NCBI GenBank assembly: GCA_031841125.1
Contig: JAJSSI010000010.1
Span: 875,001-939,000, forward strand
Origin: Acanthococcus lagerstroemiae
Lineage: Eukaryota; Arthropoda; Insecta; Hemiptera; Eriococcidae
Reading direction: 5' to 3'
DNA length: 64,000 nt
Shown: positions 1 to 10,690 of the stretch, piece by piece
Layout: every line of letters starts with the position of its first letter
Position numbering within the stretch: the stretch's first letter is position 1
Program-made: the position numbers and the translations under genes
The notes under the pieces: generated by a model
Seen by the model: only the letters and a program-made list of their open reading frames with translations
Databases searched by the model: none
What the model was told of the DNA's origin: nothing

Positions 1-712
1 GCCTTACCTGGTCACCAAAAGACCTCTCGCTGCAGAATATTTGCTTTTTTTCCACGAACTTTTGTTGGAATGGATTGTAGAATTCTCCAACATTTAATCT
101 TTTATGCGACATAGGTATTTAGGAAATGCAATCGACAAGACACTGAATACTTAGTTCTCTTAAATTGCGAATTGAAAACAACACTCGAAACTTTCTGATA
201 ATTATTCGAAAACTGAAAAGTAACACCAAACAACCGAATGATATAGTTATCACGTTATCAGTATCAAGCGCATTAGTAGGTATTTCTGTTTTGTTTGAAA
301 TATCAACCGTTTTCAACAGAAACGTTTTGATTGGTCGTCATAGTACAAGTGCAGAAACGGCGGGGTAGCGGTTATGTTGTGGTTTTAAAGTTGAAATTCC
401 ACCACGCAGATTGTCCGGGAATGCTCACTGTCACTACCACCCACACATCTAAACCGGTTTTCATCATAAAGCTCATCAATGTAGTAGTGGTAGTGGTTTT
501 ACGAATGTATATCCACCTGAATACGCTCGCCAATACATAGATCCTTGGTGTACATTTTAAAGTGGGAATTCCACAACGCAGATTGTCCGCGAACGCTTAC
601 TACCACTCTTGCATCTAACTCTATTTTAATATATAGAGCTCATCAATGTAGTAGTGGAAGTGGTTTTCCGAATGCGTTCCACTTGGATACGCACATCAAA
701 ATCTTCAACGGG
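1..712 (+). repeat. 712-bp dispersed repeat R, copy 1
   Basis: This segment matches 52,773-53,484 with no visible indel (constant offset 52,772) and only scattered substitutions. It starts at the window edge, so it may extend further left. It contains an internal tandem duplication of about 170 bp (about 385-540 and 555-710): both units carry a CCACnACGCAGATTGTCCG-like block and ATCAATGTAGTAGTGG. Similarity between copies ends abruptly after AAAATCTTCAACGGG. The same 15-mer, inverted, occurs at 45,140-45,154. A minus-strand ORF crosses the junction in both copies and shares its last ~23 codons. That is a consequence of the repeat, not evidence for a gene. Confidence 0.9.
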
Positions 713-1450
713 ATTGGGTTCTCAGCATTGACATCAGTCTTCTTCTTTCTCTGAGATGGATGTGTGGGACAGTCAACCCTCTGCTTTGCTGTTCTCAGAA
801 ATCTGTATGTGATGTCGTGAATTTTGTCTTCTGGCTTGAGAACTGACCATTTAGTAGATCTTTGTCCAACGGGCGATTGAATTTCTTTGAGACCGTCGTA
901 TGACAAAATTGTCACTGCAACTAATCCGTGATTACAATTAGGTCAGTACAAAATGCATTGAAAAACAATTTCTAAGACTTGAACGTCTATGCCTGAATAC
1001 TGACAAATGATGTAGGAACATCTTCTTACAAGAATGATTGGGTGAGATTCAATCAGTGGTACGTGAGTGCAAGAGTTATTGAATTATTCAACTCAAATTA
1101 TATATTGAAAAATTGAAAATTGAAAAATGGTGTTTTTTGTTGCCAACTGAGCTAGGCTTGTGTTTAGCAACGGCACTAAATTACATTTTTTCTTCCAACA
1201 ATTACCTATAAACAATGTGGCATATGTTGCGCAAAGATCAATATAATGGCTAAATACAAAAATCATACAAAAATAAAGAACAGGTACCTTTGCAATACAT
1301 GGTCGAAAATGTTGGAGCAATGTTTATAGTATTAAATAGGATCGGTAAGTATACACTCTGGTAGGTTATCGGTCCATTATAATGTGCAAACTCAAAACTT
1401 TAATCTGAAAAATACAAAGAAAAGAAAATTGTTCAGTAAATACATAAATA

Positions 1451-2610
1451 ACACAGAGTGTGTACATGTATCCTCACTCGTTAAGAAATTGAAATAACTT
1501 GCCTGTGTGTGTCTTCCAGAAACCTCCATTGATCATTCTGTACACAAGATGATCCTCTAATGAAATTAAGTTTGCAAAAGCTGGAGCAGTATTATTGTAA
1601 TACTGAAGAATCGTAGTAGCTCACACGCCGTGTTGATTACAGTTTTGCGAACTGAAACTGGTGAAAAATACGAAGAAATGAAAATTGTTCAGTAAATACA
1701 TAAATGGACGCTGTTCAATGAAAGGGAACCAATCCACATAATTTGTAAACAAAATGATGAGTTATTAGTATCGTTGGAAAGAATGTAAAACGTAGAATTT
1801 TTTTAAATTGGGCTCCCAATTCAAAAATGTGTACTCATGTTGGGAAAAGCTTATTTATCAGTAAACGCAATGCCATATAGTTTTTCTACATTGCTCTTGA
1901 ACTTCGAATCACGTGTTCTCAAAAAGCGGATTTTGTGGGTAGGTTCCCTTTTGTTGAACTGCATCCAAATAGCCCAGAGTGTGTACACGTATCCTCACTC
2001 GCGTTAAGAAATTTAAAACTTGCCTGGTGGGTCTTCTGGGAACCGCAATCAATCGTTCTGTACACAAGATAATCCTCTGATGAAATAAAGTTTGCAAAAG
2101 CCGGAGCAGTATTATTATAATACTGAAGTATTGTGGTAGCCCACACGTTGTGTTGATTAGTTTTGCAAACTGAAACCGCTGGAAAATGCGAAGAAATGAA
2201 AATAAATTGTTCAGTAAATACCTACTTAAATAGCACAGTGTGTGTACACGCATCCGCACTTGTCAAGAAATTGAAATGACTTGCCTGATGAGTATCTCCC
2301 AGAAACCTTGATCAATTGTTCTGTACACAAGATAATCCTCTAATGAAATAAAGTTTGCAAAAGCCGGAGTATATTACTGTAATACTGAAGTATCGTGGCA
2401 GTCCACACGCCGTTGATTATAGTTTTGCAAACTGAAGCCACTGGAAAATGCGAAGAAACGAAAATTATTCAGTAAATACGTAAATAGCACAGAGTGTGTA
2501 CACCTATCCTCACTCTTGAAACTGAAATAACTTGCCTGCAGATCTTTGACACATTCGAGGAACCTTGATTGATCGTTCTGTACAAGATGATCCTCTACAC
2601 ATTTCTTCGT
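1451..2610. repeat. ~257-bp tandem repeat array
   Basis: Units begin near 1,451, 1,971, 2,231 and 2,486, each with CACAGAGTGTGTACA or a close variant. They run through CTGTACACAAGATnATCCTCT, AGTTTGCAAAAGC, AATACTGAAG and AACTGAAnCnnnTGGAAAATnCGAAGAAA. The first unit is lengthened by the MITE at 1,706-1,966; without it, it is also about 257 bp. The fourth unit is partial. From about 2,600 to 2,770 the same sequence continues inverted. I see no coding function. Confidence 0.85.
1706..1966. mobile_element. 261-bp MITE, GGACGC family, copy 1
   Basis: The element starts GGACGCTGTTCAATGAAAGG and ends with an inverted version (TTTGTTGAACTGCATCC), giving terminal inverted repeats of roughly 30 bp. 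It is flanked by AAAT on both sides (1,702-1,705 and 1,967-1,970). The neighbouring tandem units show the uninterrupted target, so boundaries and 4-bp duplication are directly supported. Other copies lie at 38,042-38,288 (flanked by ATTT) and 51,099-51,272 (truncated). It has no coding capacity. The superfamily is unclear, since several groups make 4-bp duplications. Confidence 0.9.
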
Positions 2611-2770
2611 GTTGTCTAGTGGTTTCAGTTTGCAAAACTATAGGTAATTGACACGTGGTGTGTGGGCTACCACAATACTTCAGTATTACAGTAATACTGC
2701 TCTGGCTTTTGCTAGCTTTATTTCATTAGAGGATCATCTTGTGTACAGAATGATTGATCCTTTACTCCGG
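2600..2770 (-). repeat. Inverted unit of the ~257-bp array
   Basis: Reading the minus strand here gives the same blocks as the array at 1,451-2,610: TGTACACAAGATGATCCTCT, AATACTGAAGTATTG and TTTGCAAACTGAAACCAC. The array therefore ends in a head-to-head arrangement that could fold with the upstream copies. Confidence 0.75.
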
Positions 2771-3336
2771 CTTTTGCAAACTTTATTTCAAAATTCTTCG
2801 GCATAAAGGATAGGAAACAAACATGTGGTATGGCGGTCCTCGTTTGTTAAAAAGTTCAAACTTACCTTTGTATTTTCAATGCAGTGTCGATCTCTATACA
2901 ATCACGATGACAATGAACATTACCATTTTTAAAGAATTGAAACCCAACGCTAAACAGCTTCCATAGGTATTCCATAAATACTGGTAATTTAATTCAACAT
3001 GAATACGCCTCAATGGAGCACACGCACATTATTATTGTTAATGTGACTGGAGTGGGGATCATATATGGAGCGCATTAGCATTCCTATTATCGCTGCGTCG
3101 TAACAGCATCTCGGGTAATCATTTTTGGGTCTCACTTAGTTTGACATGAACGCCATCTACTTTGAAGCCCAACTTTTTGGAAAAACTAAATTAGTGACGC
3201 GAAAAGTGCACTCAAGACGTGCTTGTGACTGCGCTTCATAAATGTATTTTGCAGATCGGGTACTTGATATCCAACTTCAGTATAGCCAACCAATTTTCCT
3301 TTTTTGGCCTTGTCATCTTGAGTTGTCCTCTTTACA

Positions 3337-3528
3337 TCAGGTATTCTCACAAACACCTTTGATACACATTTTTAGATATTTAACGCTTGGTTTTCTACCC
3401 ATAAATATCTCAAACGGTTCTCTTCGCTCCAAAGGAGAACGATTCAGTAAGCGATTTCCAATAGGAAGAGATTGAGGAAATTGAGTCAGCAGCCTGGAAA
3501 CTGTAAGAAATGTAGGTTCTGAAGGCAA
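3337..3528 (-). pseudogene. Possible integrase C-terminal remnant
   Basis: This short open stretch ends with a segment containing REPFEIFMGRKP. That resembles the 'SPFEALFGRKP' end of retroviral-type integrase cores, as in KRBA2-like or Ginger-like integrases, and compares with QSPFEALFDRKA in the fragment at 50,117-50,440. No upstream catalytic motif is visible. The assignment rests on one motif and may be chance. Confidence 0.3.
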
Positions 3529-3589
3529 GATCCCCTTGTTTCTCTGTCGTCTATTATTCTGTTAGGGAGGTGGGGGTAGAAGTAGGAGG

Positions 3590-3665
3590 CATACCGAGAG
3601 GAGTTGGGGGAGAGGGAGAGATATACAGAGAGAGACATACAGACAGACACACATATGTTGTGCAC
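3590..3665. repeat. Low-complexity GA/CA tract
   Basis: A short purine-rich simple repeat built from GAGAGA, GACATACAGA and CACACA steps. It marks the right edge of the possible integrase remnant and precedes the spliced gene on the minus strand. Confidence 0.7.
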
Positions 3666-3749
3666 CATTAATGTGTAATTCTACTCTTTTAGACCTAAAA
3701 TGTTCTAATTAGCATTAAAAAAATGTTATATTGGTGCATGTGAAATTAC

Positions 3750-4478
3750 CTTCCAACATAGAGTATACGGTCGTGCTTCTTAATAAAGAAATGAAAACTT
3801 GTTCATTATTACTGTCATTGTCTGAAGCAGGAGGCACTTTGAAGGTCAAATGAAGTAGCAAATAGGGAGCCCGATGCTGGCCTTCAGAATCCGGATCAAA
3901 GGAATACAGGAACTGACGCTGAAAAAGAGGGATATGAAGCTTATATCTGTGTATATGAGAAAGTAGCACATCAGTGTCTACAAAATATCAAATTCTACTC
4001 ACAAATTCTTGAAAAATATCTTCATTGTACTCCGCTCTGTCTTTCGAGATTTTCTTGTCGAATGATAACACAGCAGCTTTACTTTCGAGAGGGAAACCCA
4101 ATACCTTGACCAGTTTGTAGGTGACTGGTGTTTGAAACCTACTTTCAGTAATGCAGTCTGTATCAGGCTGATTGGCGATTGGTGTACTAGCTGAAACACT
4201 ACTACTGTGGAACAATGTGTTCCTTGGAGATGCTGAAAGACATGTGACAGTAGAGCATTCTCGTTATTTGCATTTGTAAATAAATTCGTAAGAATACTAA
4301 GTCTCACTACTTACTTTCATGCTTTTTCAATAATGTAGCTACAGTTGCTGGAAGTTCAGTTAGAGTTTCTGTCAGCTTCTTCAAAGTTTTATCTACTTCC
4401 AAAAACATATTCATAATGCGAGTTTCGGCTGGGTTAGCCCTTACATCGGACTCAGTGAATAACGAATCATGCCCTGCT
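3750..4478 (-). CDS. Unidentified spliced gene, three exons visible
   Basis: Three minus-strand exons fit together in phase without stops: about 4,478-4,315, then 4,232-4,003, then 3,918-3,750. Borders are canonical: donors GTAAGTAG, GTGAGTAG and GTAATTT, and acceptors TGTCTTTCAG and CTTTTTCAG. The first exon encodes a likely coiled segment (MNMFLEVDKTLKKLTETLTE). The second contains YKLVKVLGFPLESKAAVLSF and the third begins RQFLYSFDPDSEGQHRAP. I do not recognise the family. It could be a host gene or a spliced ORF of a DNA transposon; the surrounding repeats make the latter quite possible. The upstream start and the 3' end are not identified, and the first exon's upstream boundary is approximate. 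Confidence 0.55.
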
Positions 4479-4479
4479 G

Positions 4480-4960
4480 ACAAAACTCCGCCTTCGAAGA
4501 GCGCGTTTTTGAAAAAAACGGGCGTTTTAACTAGAAAATCACTTAGAACCTTGAAAATTTTACTGGCAGTTTTAACAACTTTTTAATTACGCGCGCATTA
4601 GCCATTGCTTTTTGAAAACATTCAACGTGCGAATTTCTTCATGTTACAAAAATGGGCGTTTTAGAGAAGTAAAGATGGGGAAATTTGCCGGGCGTTTCAT
4701 CAGTTCTTAATTTACGCGCAGATTCATAAGAAATGGTCAGCGCGCGTATTCTCTCATATCACTAAAATGCCCCTTTTTTAAGAAAGAGAGCGTTTTCTGT
4801 AATTGTTATACATAGGAAATCGTACGTTTTGCGCGCATGATGTTATACGCGCGAATATGAACAGGTTCGAAAACGCCCGAATTATTATAATTTCGTGGCG
4901 TTTTCCACATACATCTGCGCGCGCAGATTAAATTATTGATAACGTGAAACCGTTACTGCG
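4480..4960. repeat. GCG/GCGTTTT-rich repeat region A
   Basis: A non-coding stretch in which GCGTTTTn and its complement recur every 20-60 bp, mixed with GCGCGCAT-type steps (CGCGCGCATTAG, TTACGCGCAG, TTGCGCGCATGATG). Spacing is irregular, so this is not a clean satellite. The same vocabulary returns at 7,480-7,720, suggesting both are ends or internal parts of one repeat family flanking about 2.5 kb. Confidence 0.6.
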
Positions 4961-5081
4961 GTTATCTGTGAGGCTGTGACTTGTAGCCTGAAATGCTGAA
5001 ATTGTGAAACGAAAAACAACAGTCGTAGTTTATTTAAGTTTCCATGTATTATTCTGTGATGCATATCATTTAAATAACCAT

Positions 5082-6999
5082 ATGGAGGATGATTCTCAGA
5101 ACGAACACGGTAAGAACCTAAGAACTATGTATAATACGTACAATATCTTTAAAATGTGTAAGTAAGTGCGATATTAGATTGCAATGTCGATTCATTATAG
5201 TGAGTACGAATTAGAGAGAAAATTGATTTCTAAGAGCACGTACATAATATCGCCCTGTATAAGTTGACACTCGTATTTTGTCCTGCAACGCTGAAGAACT
5301 TGTGTGTTTCAGGGATCTTCAGTTTACATATTTTGAATAACAAAACACCTCCCACATTCAGATTCGTCCTGTTAATTCGTTACATAGAAGTGGTATAGAA
5401 ATAGTGGGAGTCTAGGAAACTGCCGTTTGTAAAAAGAGTTTCAAATTACATACTTCGGCATAGAAATGAGATAAAAACATGAAACAAAATCTGGTTTATA
5501 TACCGCCTAGAATGAATGGTTCCAACCCTGATCGTCATTGCGTGTATAGGAATGGCAATTCCTTGCTCATTTGCTGAACCAACTCCAACTACTCTTGCTC
5601 TTTTAGCGAACTAGGGTTTTTAATCTGCTCACTGCTCCAATATGTTGCTCCGGATTGTTCTTTATCAGTAAAGAGAGAAGTGTCGCAGCGATCAGGTTCG
5701 AGATCAACTATTCCTTGCTCGGTTCACGAATAACGAATAGAACATAGAACAACTGATTTGTACTAAGAGCGAAAAAAGATATTGTGTTTGTACGGGTATC
5801 CTGACTAAGACTTCTTATAAAAGTTTGTACTTTGTAGTTCGGTGCATTTTTCGCTGAGTGTTATGATAGAAGAAATCTGAAATTGAACATATGGAACAAA
5901 TTTAACCAAGATGGTCGGGTTTCATAGCGTTTTTAACACTAAAAATTTTGCTATAAGGTTTTTGACTTTTTGTAATTGAGAATAATTATCACTGACCATG
6001 GATCTCGGATTATGTAGCTGGTCTAGGTACACCAACGAAAACCTTTTGTTTTTGAACGGTATATATAAAAAAAAATAAAAAGTGTGTAACGTTGATTCAT
6101 AATATACTTATGTATTGTGGGAGAAGAAAAAACTGAGTGACCTGAAAAGAAATCTGCGAATATAACGTTGCCAGATATCTGTGAAGACGAAATACTGCGA
6201 TATCGCTTGTTGAAATACAAAACCTGAGTGTTACTCATATCTACGCTGTTCTCTTTCTCTCAACAATCATAAATCTGATCCTTCCATTTGATGATGTACA
6301 TGCAGAATTCTGTGCGTTGAAATACACGCGGTTCTAGCTGTCTTAGGACAGATACAGCAGGGAACTCCTCTTTCTCAATAGTATGAACCATGCATTACTC
6401 TATTATACCCTGCGATTCATTCAAATTCAGCTGAATCCTTTTACAAATGAGGACCTTTCTGGCAGAAGCTTGTGTATTACACAGTTAAACTTGAACCAGA
6501 ATTACAGAGCAGTGAGCAGATGGTTTTTACTCGGAATAATTTCGCGAACTGCTTTTTTCATGAACCATCTCATTTAATTTGCTCCTGCTCGGAGTCGACC
6601 AACGCTAGGGTGACGCGCTTACCTGGTAAAACAGGAGTGTTTTAGTTTGAGTAAACCTGACAACTTGATACGAAACTACGAGCGTCAACTTATAGGTACT
6701 GAGCGGACTATATTTTCGGACAAAGCGACACAATCGTCTTCTTACAGTAAGAGTACAACTTTCATTCTGGCTTGGAGCAAGAGGTAGCCAACTGGCTGAA
6801 GTACTGGCAGAATGCGATAACCAGGGCGAAAAAGCTAGAAGAGAGAAAGGAAGCAGGAGGTGCAACACAATTTTTAAATTGTTCATTCATTCATTTATTC
6901 ATTCATTTTTTTCTTTTCAGCCGCCAAAAAGAACCTTGAAAACAGTGATGAACAACATGAAGTGGTGTCAAGTCAATCGTCATTGGAGCAGCGTACTGG
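5082..6999 (+). CDS. Possible small spliced gene, plus strand
   Basis: An ATG in favourable context at 5,082 opens MEDDSQNEH and runs into GTAAGAAC at 5,110. Further on, one reading frame (about 6,765-6,858) encodes EVANWLKYWQNAITRAKKLE and ends at a GTGCAAC donor. After a T-rich tract ending TTTTCAG, an in-phase exon (6,921-6,999) encodes AAKKNLENSDEQHEVVSSQS and ends at GTAATATT. The W-x6-A-x-R spacing recalls Myb/SANT-like proteins of insect transposons, but this is weak. The link between 5,082 and 6,765 is not established, because phase does not obviously match. Confidence 0.25.
5115..6760. other. No recognisable gene
   Basis: AT-rich sequence with only short open frames on both strands. 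No TIR pair, tandem array or family motif was found. It may be intron of the tentative plus-strand gene. Confidence 0.5.
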
Positions 7000-7479
7000 T
7001 AATATTAGGACGCTGTATTGCTGTATTTTTTTTTTATTCTAATTTTAAAAGATTCATTTATACTTTCCAATTTCAATTCCGAACACTGATACACGCAATT
7101 TATAGTATATTAAATACACCTGACATTTCTTTTTATTATTACCACTCTTCATTTAATATTTATTGCAGTTTTCTTATGTTTAAAATTATTAGAAGAAGAG
7201 AAAAATGAATGCGTCACTGTATAAGTATTAAAATTTATAATGCACAATGTTTATTTCTTCGTCGTTTTCAATTCTTAACATTTTTTATCATTGTTGTAAT
7301 GGACATTTTAGTTATTTTATGGTTGACTAGTTTATGAAAAATGTTTACCTACATTTTTGAAACGATGTGTGTTCCTATGCTTATTTTTTATTTATTTTTT
7401 TTTTATCAATTTGTTTTCCTATTAATATTTAATATAATTTTTGCATATTTAATTTCTATTCAATTATTTTTTCTTAAAA

Positions 7480-7720
7480 AAGTACTGAAAAGAAGCGCTT
7501 TTGAAAATTATTTGTAAGGGCGTTTTTTTAAGAAACAATCGGAAGGAGCGTTTTTAAATTTATTAGAAAAGAGGCGTTTTACAAACGTCACATAAACGCT
7601 CTCATATAAAGAACGCTTGGTTACTTGGCGTTTTTTAATAAGTTGAAAATCGCGCGTTTTCTAGGAAGTTGAAAAACGCGCGTTTTCTGGTAAGTTGAAA
7701 AATCGCGCGGTTTCATCGGT
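7480..7720. repeat. GCG/GCGTTTT-rich repeat region B with short tandem units
   Basis: Same vocabulary as 4,480-4,960. Its right part (about 7,635-7,715) is a tandem array of about 27 bp with the core AAGTTGAAAAnCGCGCGTTTTC, three units. The self-complementary AAAACGCGCGTTTT makes each unit a small hairpin. The array ends where the truncated Tnp2-like transposase begins. Confidence 0.75.
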
Positions 7721-7776
7721 CTCACATTATCTCCCGCGTTCCGCCCGGCGGTATTTTGCCCGTAGGGTGGGACATT

Positions 7777-8376
7777 TCAATGATGCACGGCTGTACAACA
7801 CAGTGTCGCATCTGTATCCAATAATTGTACCACCTTCCTTCCTGTGGGCAATGTCACTTGTTCCCCACATACCCGACATTTGGAGCAGCAGTTGTATCTA
7901 GAATGTCCTTTTATACCAGTCACATACGCCATTGCTGGAGCATCCATGATCATTTTCTCTACTACAAAACGATAGACAACATCTCTTAATACAACACTTT
8001 TCATGCGAAGCTCCTTTGCCTCCTCAATGAAATCATGTAGAAAGTCGTTGGAGCATATTGGCTTGCCTTCATAAAGGCCTATCAAAAATACTGGATATTG
8101 ATCGTTGCTGCCCAAAATGGGCCAGAAACCCATTCCATTAGTTTGGCAAAACAAAGGCAAACCATCAATGTTTACAGTCAATCTTAATTCATTTTCAGAT
8201 GTATGAAAGAGACCAATGCCTAGTATATTCAAAACATTTTGAATTCCAAAGTATACTACTTTCCCAGGAGGGACAATGCGCACAGTATGTGGAATTGGAG
8301 GGGGTCGCAAAGTACGACAGTCAACAAGTATTCTCTCAATGAGGTCTGTGGTGAGTTCCCGCATCCATTGCAATAG
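7777..8376 (-). pseudogene. Tnp2/CACTA-like transposase, C-terminal half of split gene
   Basis: This open frame carries MDAPAMAYVTGIKGHSRYNC followed by a CxxCRVCGEQ zinc-like cluster. The layout (DAPA...KGH...C..C) is shared by a widespread family of animal proteins related to plant CACTA Tnp2-type transposases. Earlier in the frame, DCRTLRPPP followed by a VVYFGIQNVL segment also fits that family. The frame joins precisely to 10,691-10,987 once the hAT element is removed. It stops at 7,777 near a minisatellite, so the rest of the protein is missing. Family assignment is from memory of motif layout, not a search. Confidence 0.5.
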
Positions 8377-10682
8377 ACGCAGTGTTTTTCAACCTTTTTG
8401 AGGCTGCGGCACATTTCGAATCCCATAAATTCATTGTGGCACACCAAGTTAAAAATATATATTCAAAATTCTTTAAAATATTCTAAATCTAAAAATTTAA
8501 ATCAAGAGAAATCTGTACTAAACAGAAAATCTTCTAATGCGAAATTTGAGCCTGAGATTTCATACATAATTCTGTAATACGTGGCCTAGTTTTCGATAAA
8601 CAAACGCGCAATTCATTTTCGACTGACTGAAGGCGCTCCCGCATTTTACTTTTTATATTTGTTAGAGCTGAAAAGCCCTGTTCACAGAGGTAGGAGGTGG
8701 AAAAAGGAAGTAGAATTGCAAACGCTTTTTGGCATATTTCAGGATATTCTCGAGAAGCATCAATCCAAAATTTGTCGAATGGCACTTCTTTGAATTTCAA
8801 GTACAGCGTGCGATCGTTCTTCAGCGAGCAAAGTTCTTCTTCTTCACGAAGCTCCAAACTGTGCAACTCGGTTACAGATATGTTGAACGGATCTCGAACC
8901 CAGTCGTAGTCCTTTATATTTAAACTGGGAAAATAGGTAGTAATTTTCACACCAAGCAAAGTAATGGAGTCAAGTATCAGAGATGAAAGGTGCGCATCAA
9001 CTTTGAGTTTTGTGGTACAGGGGAACATTGCTAAATTTCCTTAAGTCACCCTACCTTTCCAAAGATGCAATTTTTCCTTGAACACCATCATTTTGTCAGA
9101 GGATGTCAGAATATTTTCGTTTCTGCCTTGCATGCTCGTGTTTAATTTATTGATATGCTCAAATAAGTCTGTCAAGAAGGCTTCCTTCATCCACCAGAAG
9201 TCATCTTCGACAAAATCGAGTTTGCTTTCTTCCAATATTAGAAATGTAAGAACTTCCTCTCGTAATTCATAAAGGCGCGACAGTGCACGTCCTCTTGACA
9301 ACCATCGGACGGCGCTGTAGAAGAGCAATCTTATATGATCAGCTTCCATACCTTCACAGAGTTGTCCAAATAATCGTGACTTCAGTGCACCCTTCTTAAT
9401 GAAATTGATGACTTCCACCACCTGATCCATAACAATTTTCAATTCACGTACAAGTGATGCTGCAACCAGCGCTTCTCTGTGAATGAAGCAATGAGTACTG
9501 ATAATTTTCGGATTTTCCTTCTTTACTAACGTAATAAAACCACGGATAGAGCCGGTCATTGAAGGCGCTCCGTTAGTACGAACTCCAACACATGTTTCCC
9601 ACGACAAATGCATTGATTTCAGATATTTGTCCATACATGCGAAAATATCTTCACCTCTCGTTGTTTCTGGAAGTTCTTTGCAACATAGGAACTCTTCCAC
9701 AATACTGTCCTTGCAAATCATACGGATGAAAGCCAAAAGTTGTGCTTTTCCACTTATGTCTGTGGACTCGTCTACTTGCAGAGCGAAGAGGGAAGCATTT
9801 TGTAATTTCTGGCTCACTTGTTCTTCAATATCAGCAGGCATGACTGCAATGCGTCTACCAATGGTAATGTCTGACAACGTAATTTTTGACACCTCTGTTG
9901 CTGCCTCTTTACCAAAGAAGATTTCCACGATTTCACGACACGCTGGCAACACCGACTCTTCTGCAGCTGTATGCGCCTTCATTTTTTTGGCAACTAACTC
10001 CGCTACTACGGAACTTGCCTCTTGCGCTTTGTCTGAGACTGTGGCTATCTTCTTAAATTTCACGGCTTGTTGAGTTTGTGACTTCAATAAACGTTGAAAG
10101 TACACGATGTCTTTGCTCATCAAATGAACATGCTTGCTTGAAAGATGTCGTTTTAGCTTACTCGGGTTCATAGCCTCGTTAGATAAAACTTCTCCGCATA
10201 TAAGACACAAAGGGCGAGGATTACTTTCATCACCAGACCAATGAAAACCAAATTTTAAGTGGTCCTCATTATATTGACTCAGCACTTTGTGTTTCTTCCA
10301 GGGGGCTCGGTATCACATGGCGTATCACAGCACGTAGGTCGACATAAAAATTTATCCATTGTATGGAAAAAATAACACGTAATCTCGTAATGTAATGTGA
10401 ACGGATCGAAGAGTAACACAGTAACTGAGAAAGAAATCGTAATGAACATAGGACGTCCTTATGATGAAGTGTTTCTTATCTACTTTAATTTTTATGGACA
10501 TGTTCACGCAAGCTTTCATTCTCCTTCAATGTATTCATGATAATAGTATGGTTTATTCTTTATTACGAAGTAATATTTTCGTGGTATATTTTGTAATTTG
10601 TATGAACATGATTAATTTCGCGGCACACTTCGAGGGGGCTCACGGCACACCAGTGTGCCGCGGCACACCATCTGACAAACGC
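8377..10682 (-). mobile_element. hAT transposon inserted in Tnp2-like gene
   Basis: TGCAATAG occurs immediately left (8,369-8,376) and right (10,683-10,690), an 8-bp duplication typical of hAT. The left end has CAGTGTTTTTCAACC, a common hAT terminus. The right end reads inward as CAGCGTTTGTCAG, so the TIRs are short and degenerate and may slide by 1-3 bases. Sub-terminal GCGGCACA repeats are present at both ends. Removing the element restores one continuous frame of the surrounding gene. Confidence 0.85.
8534..10285 (-). pseudogene. hAT transposase (ZBED/GTF2IRD2-like), one in-frame stop
   Basis: The protein would bind transposon ends and cut and paste the element. The N-terminus has a BED-type finger (CLICGEVLSNEAMNPSKLKR then HLSSKH). 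The middle has FALQVDESTDISGKAQLLAF, the first catalytic region, and RWLSRGRALSRLYELREE. The C-terminus contains FSTSYLCEQGFSALTNIKSK, the hAT dimerisation region. A single in-frame TAA at 9,041-9,043 separates the 414-codon and 164-codon parts; the frame is otherwise open over about 583 codons, near family length. This points to a recently inactivated copy. A second, more decayed copy of the same family ends at 41,590. Confidence 0.88.
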
Positions 10683-10690
10683 TGCAATAG

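Noticed and set aside
331..915. Two minus-strand ORFs (copies near 643-915 and 53,415-53,609) ending in the same ~23 residues, as if paralogous proteins
   Set aside because: The shared part lies entirely within the R repeat and the unique parts are unrelated. The identity reflects the repeat, not protein homology.
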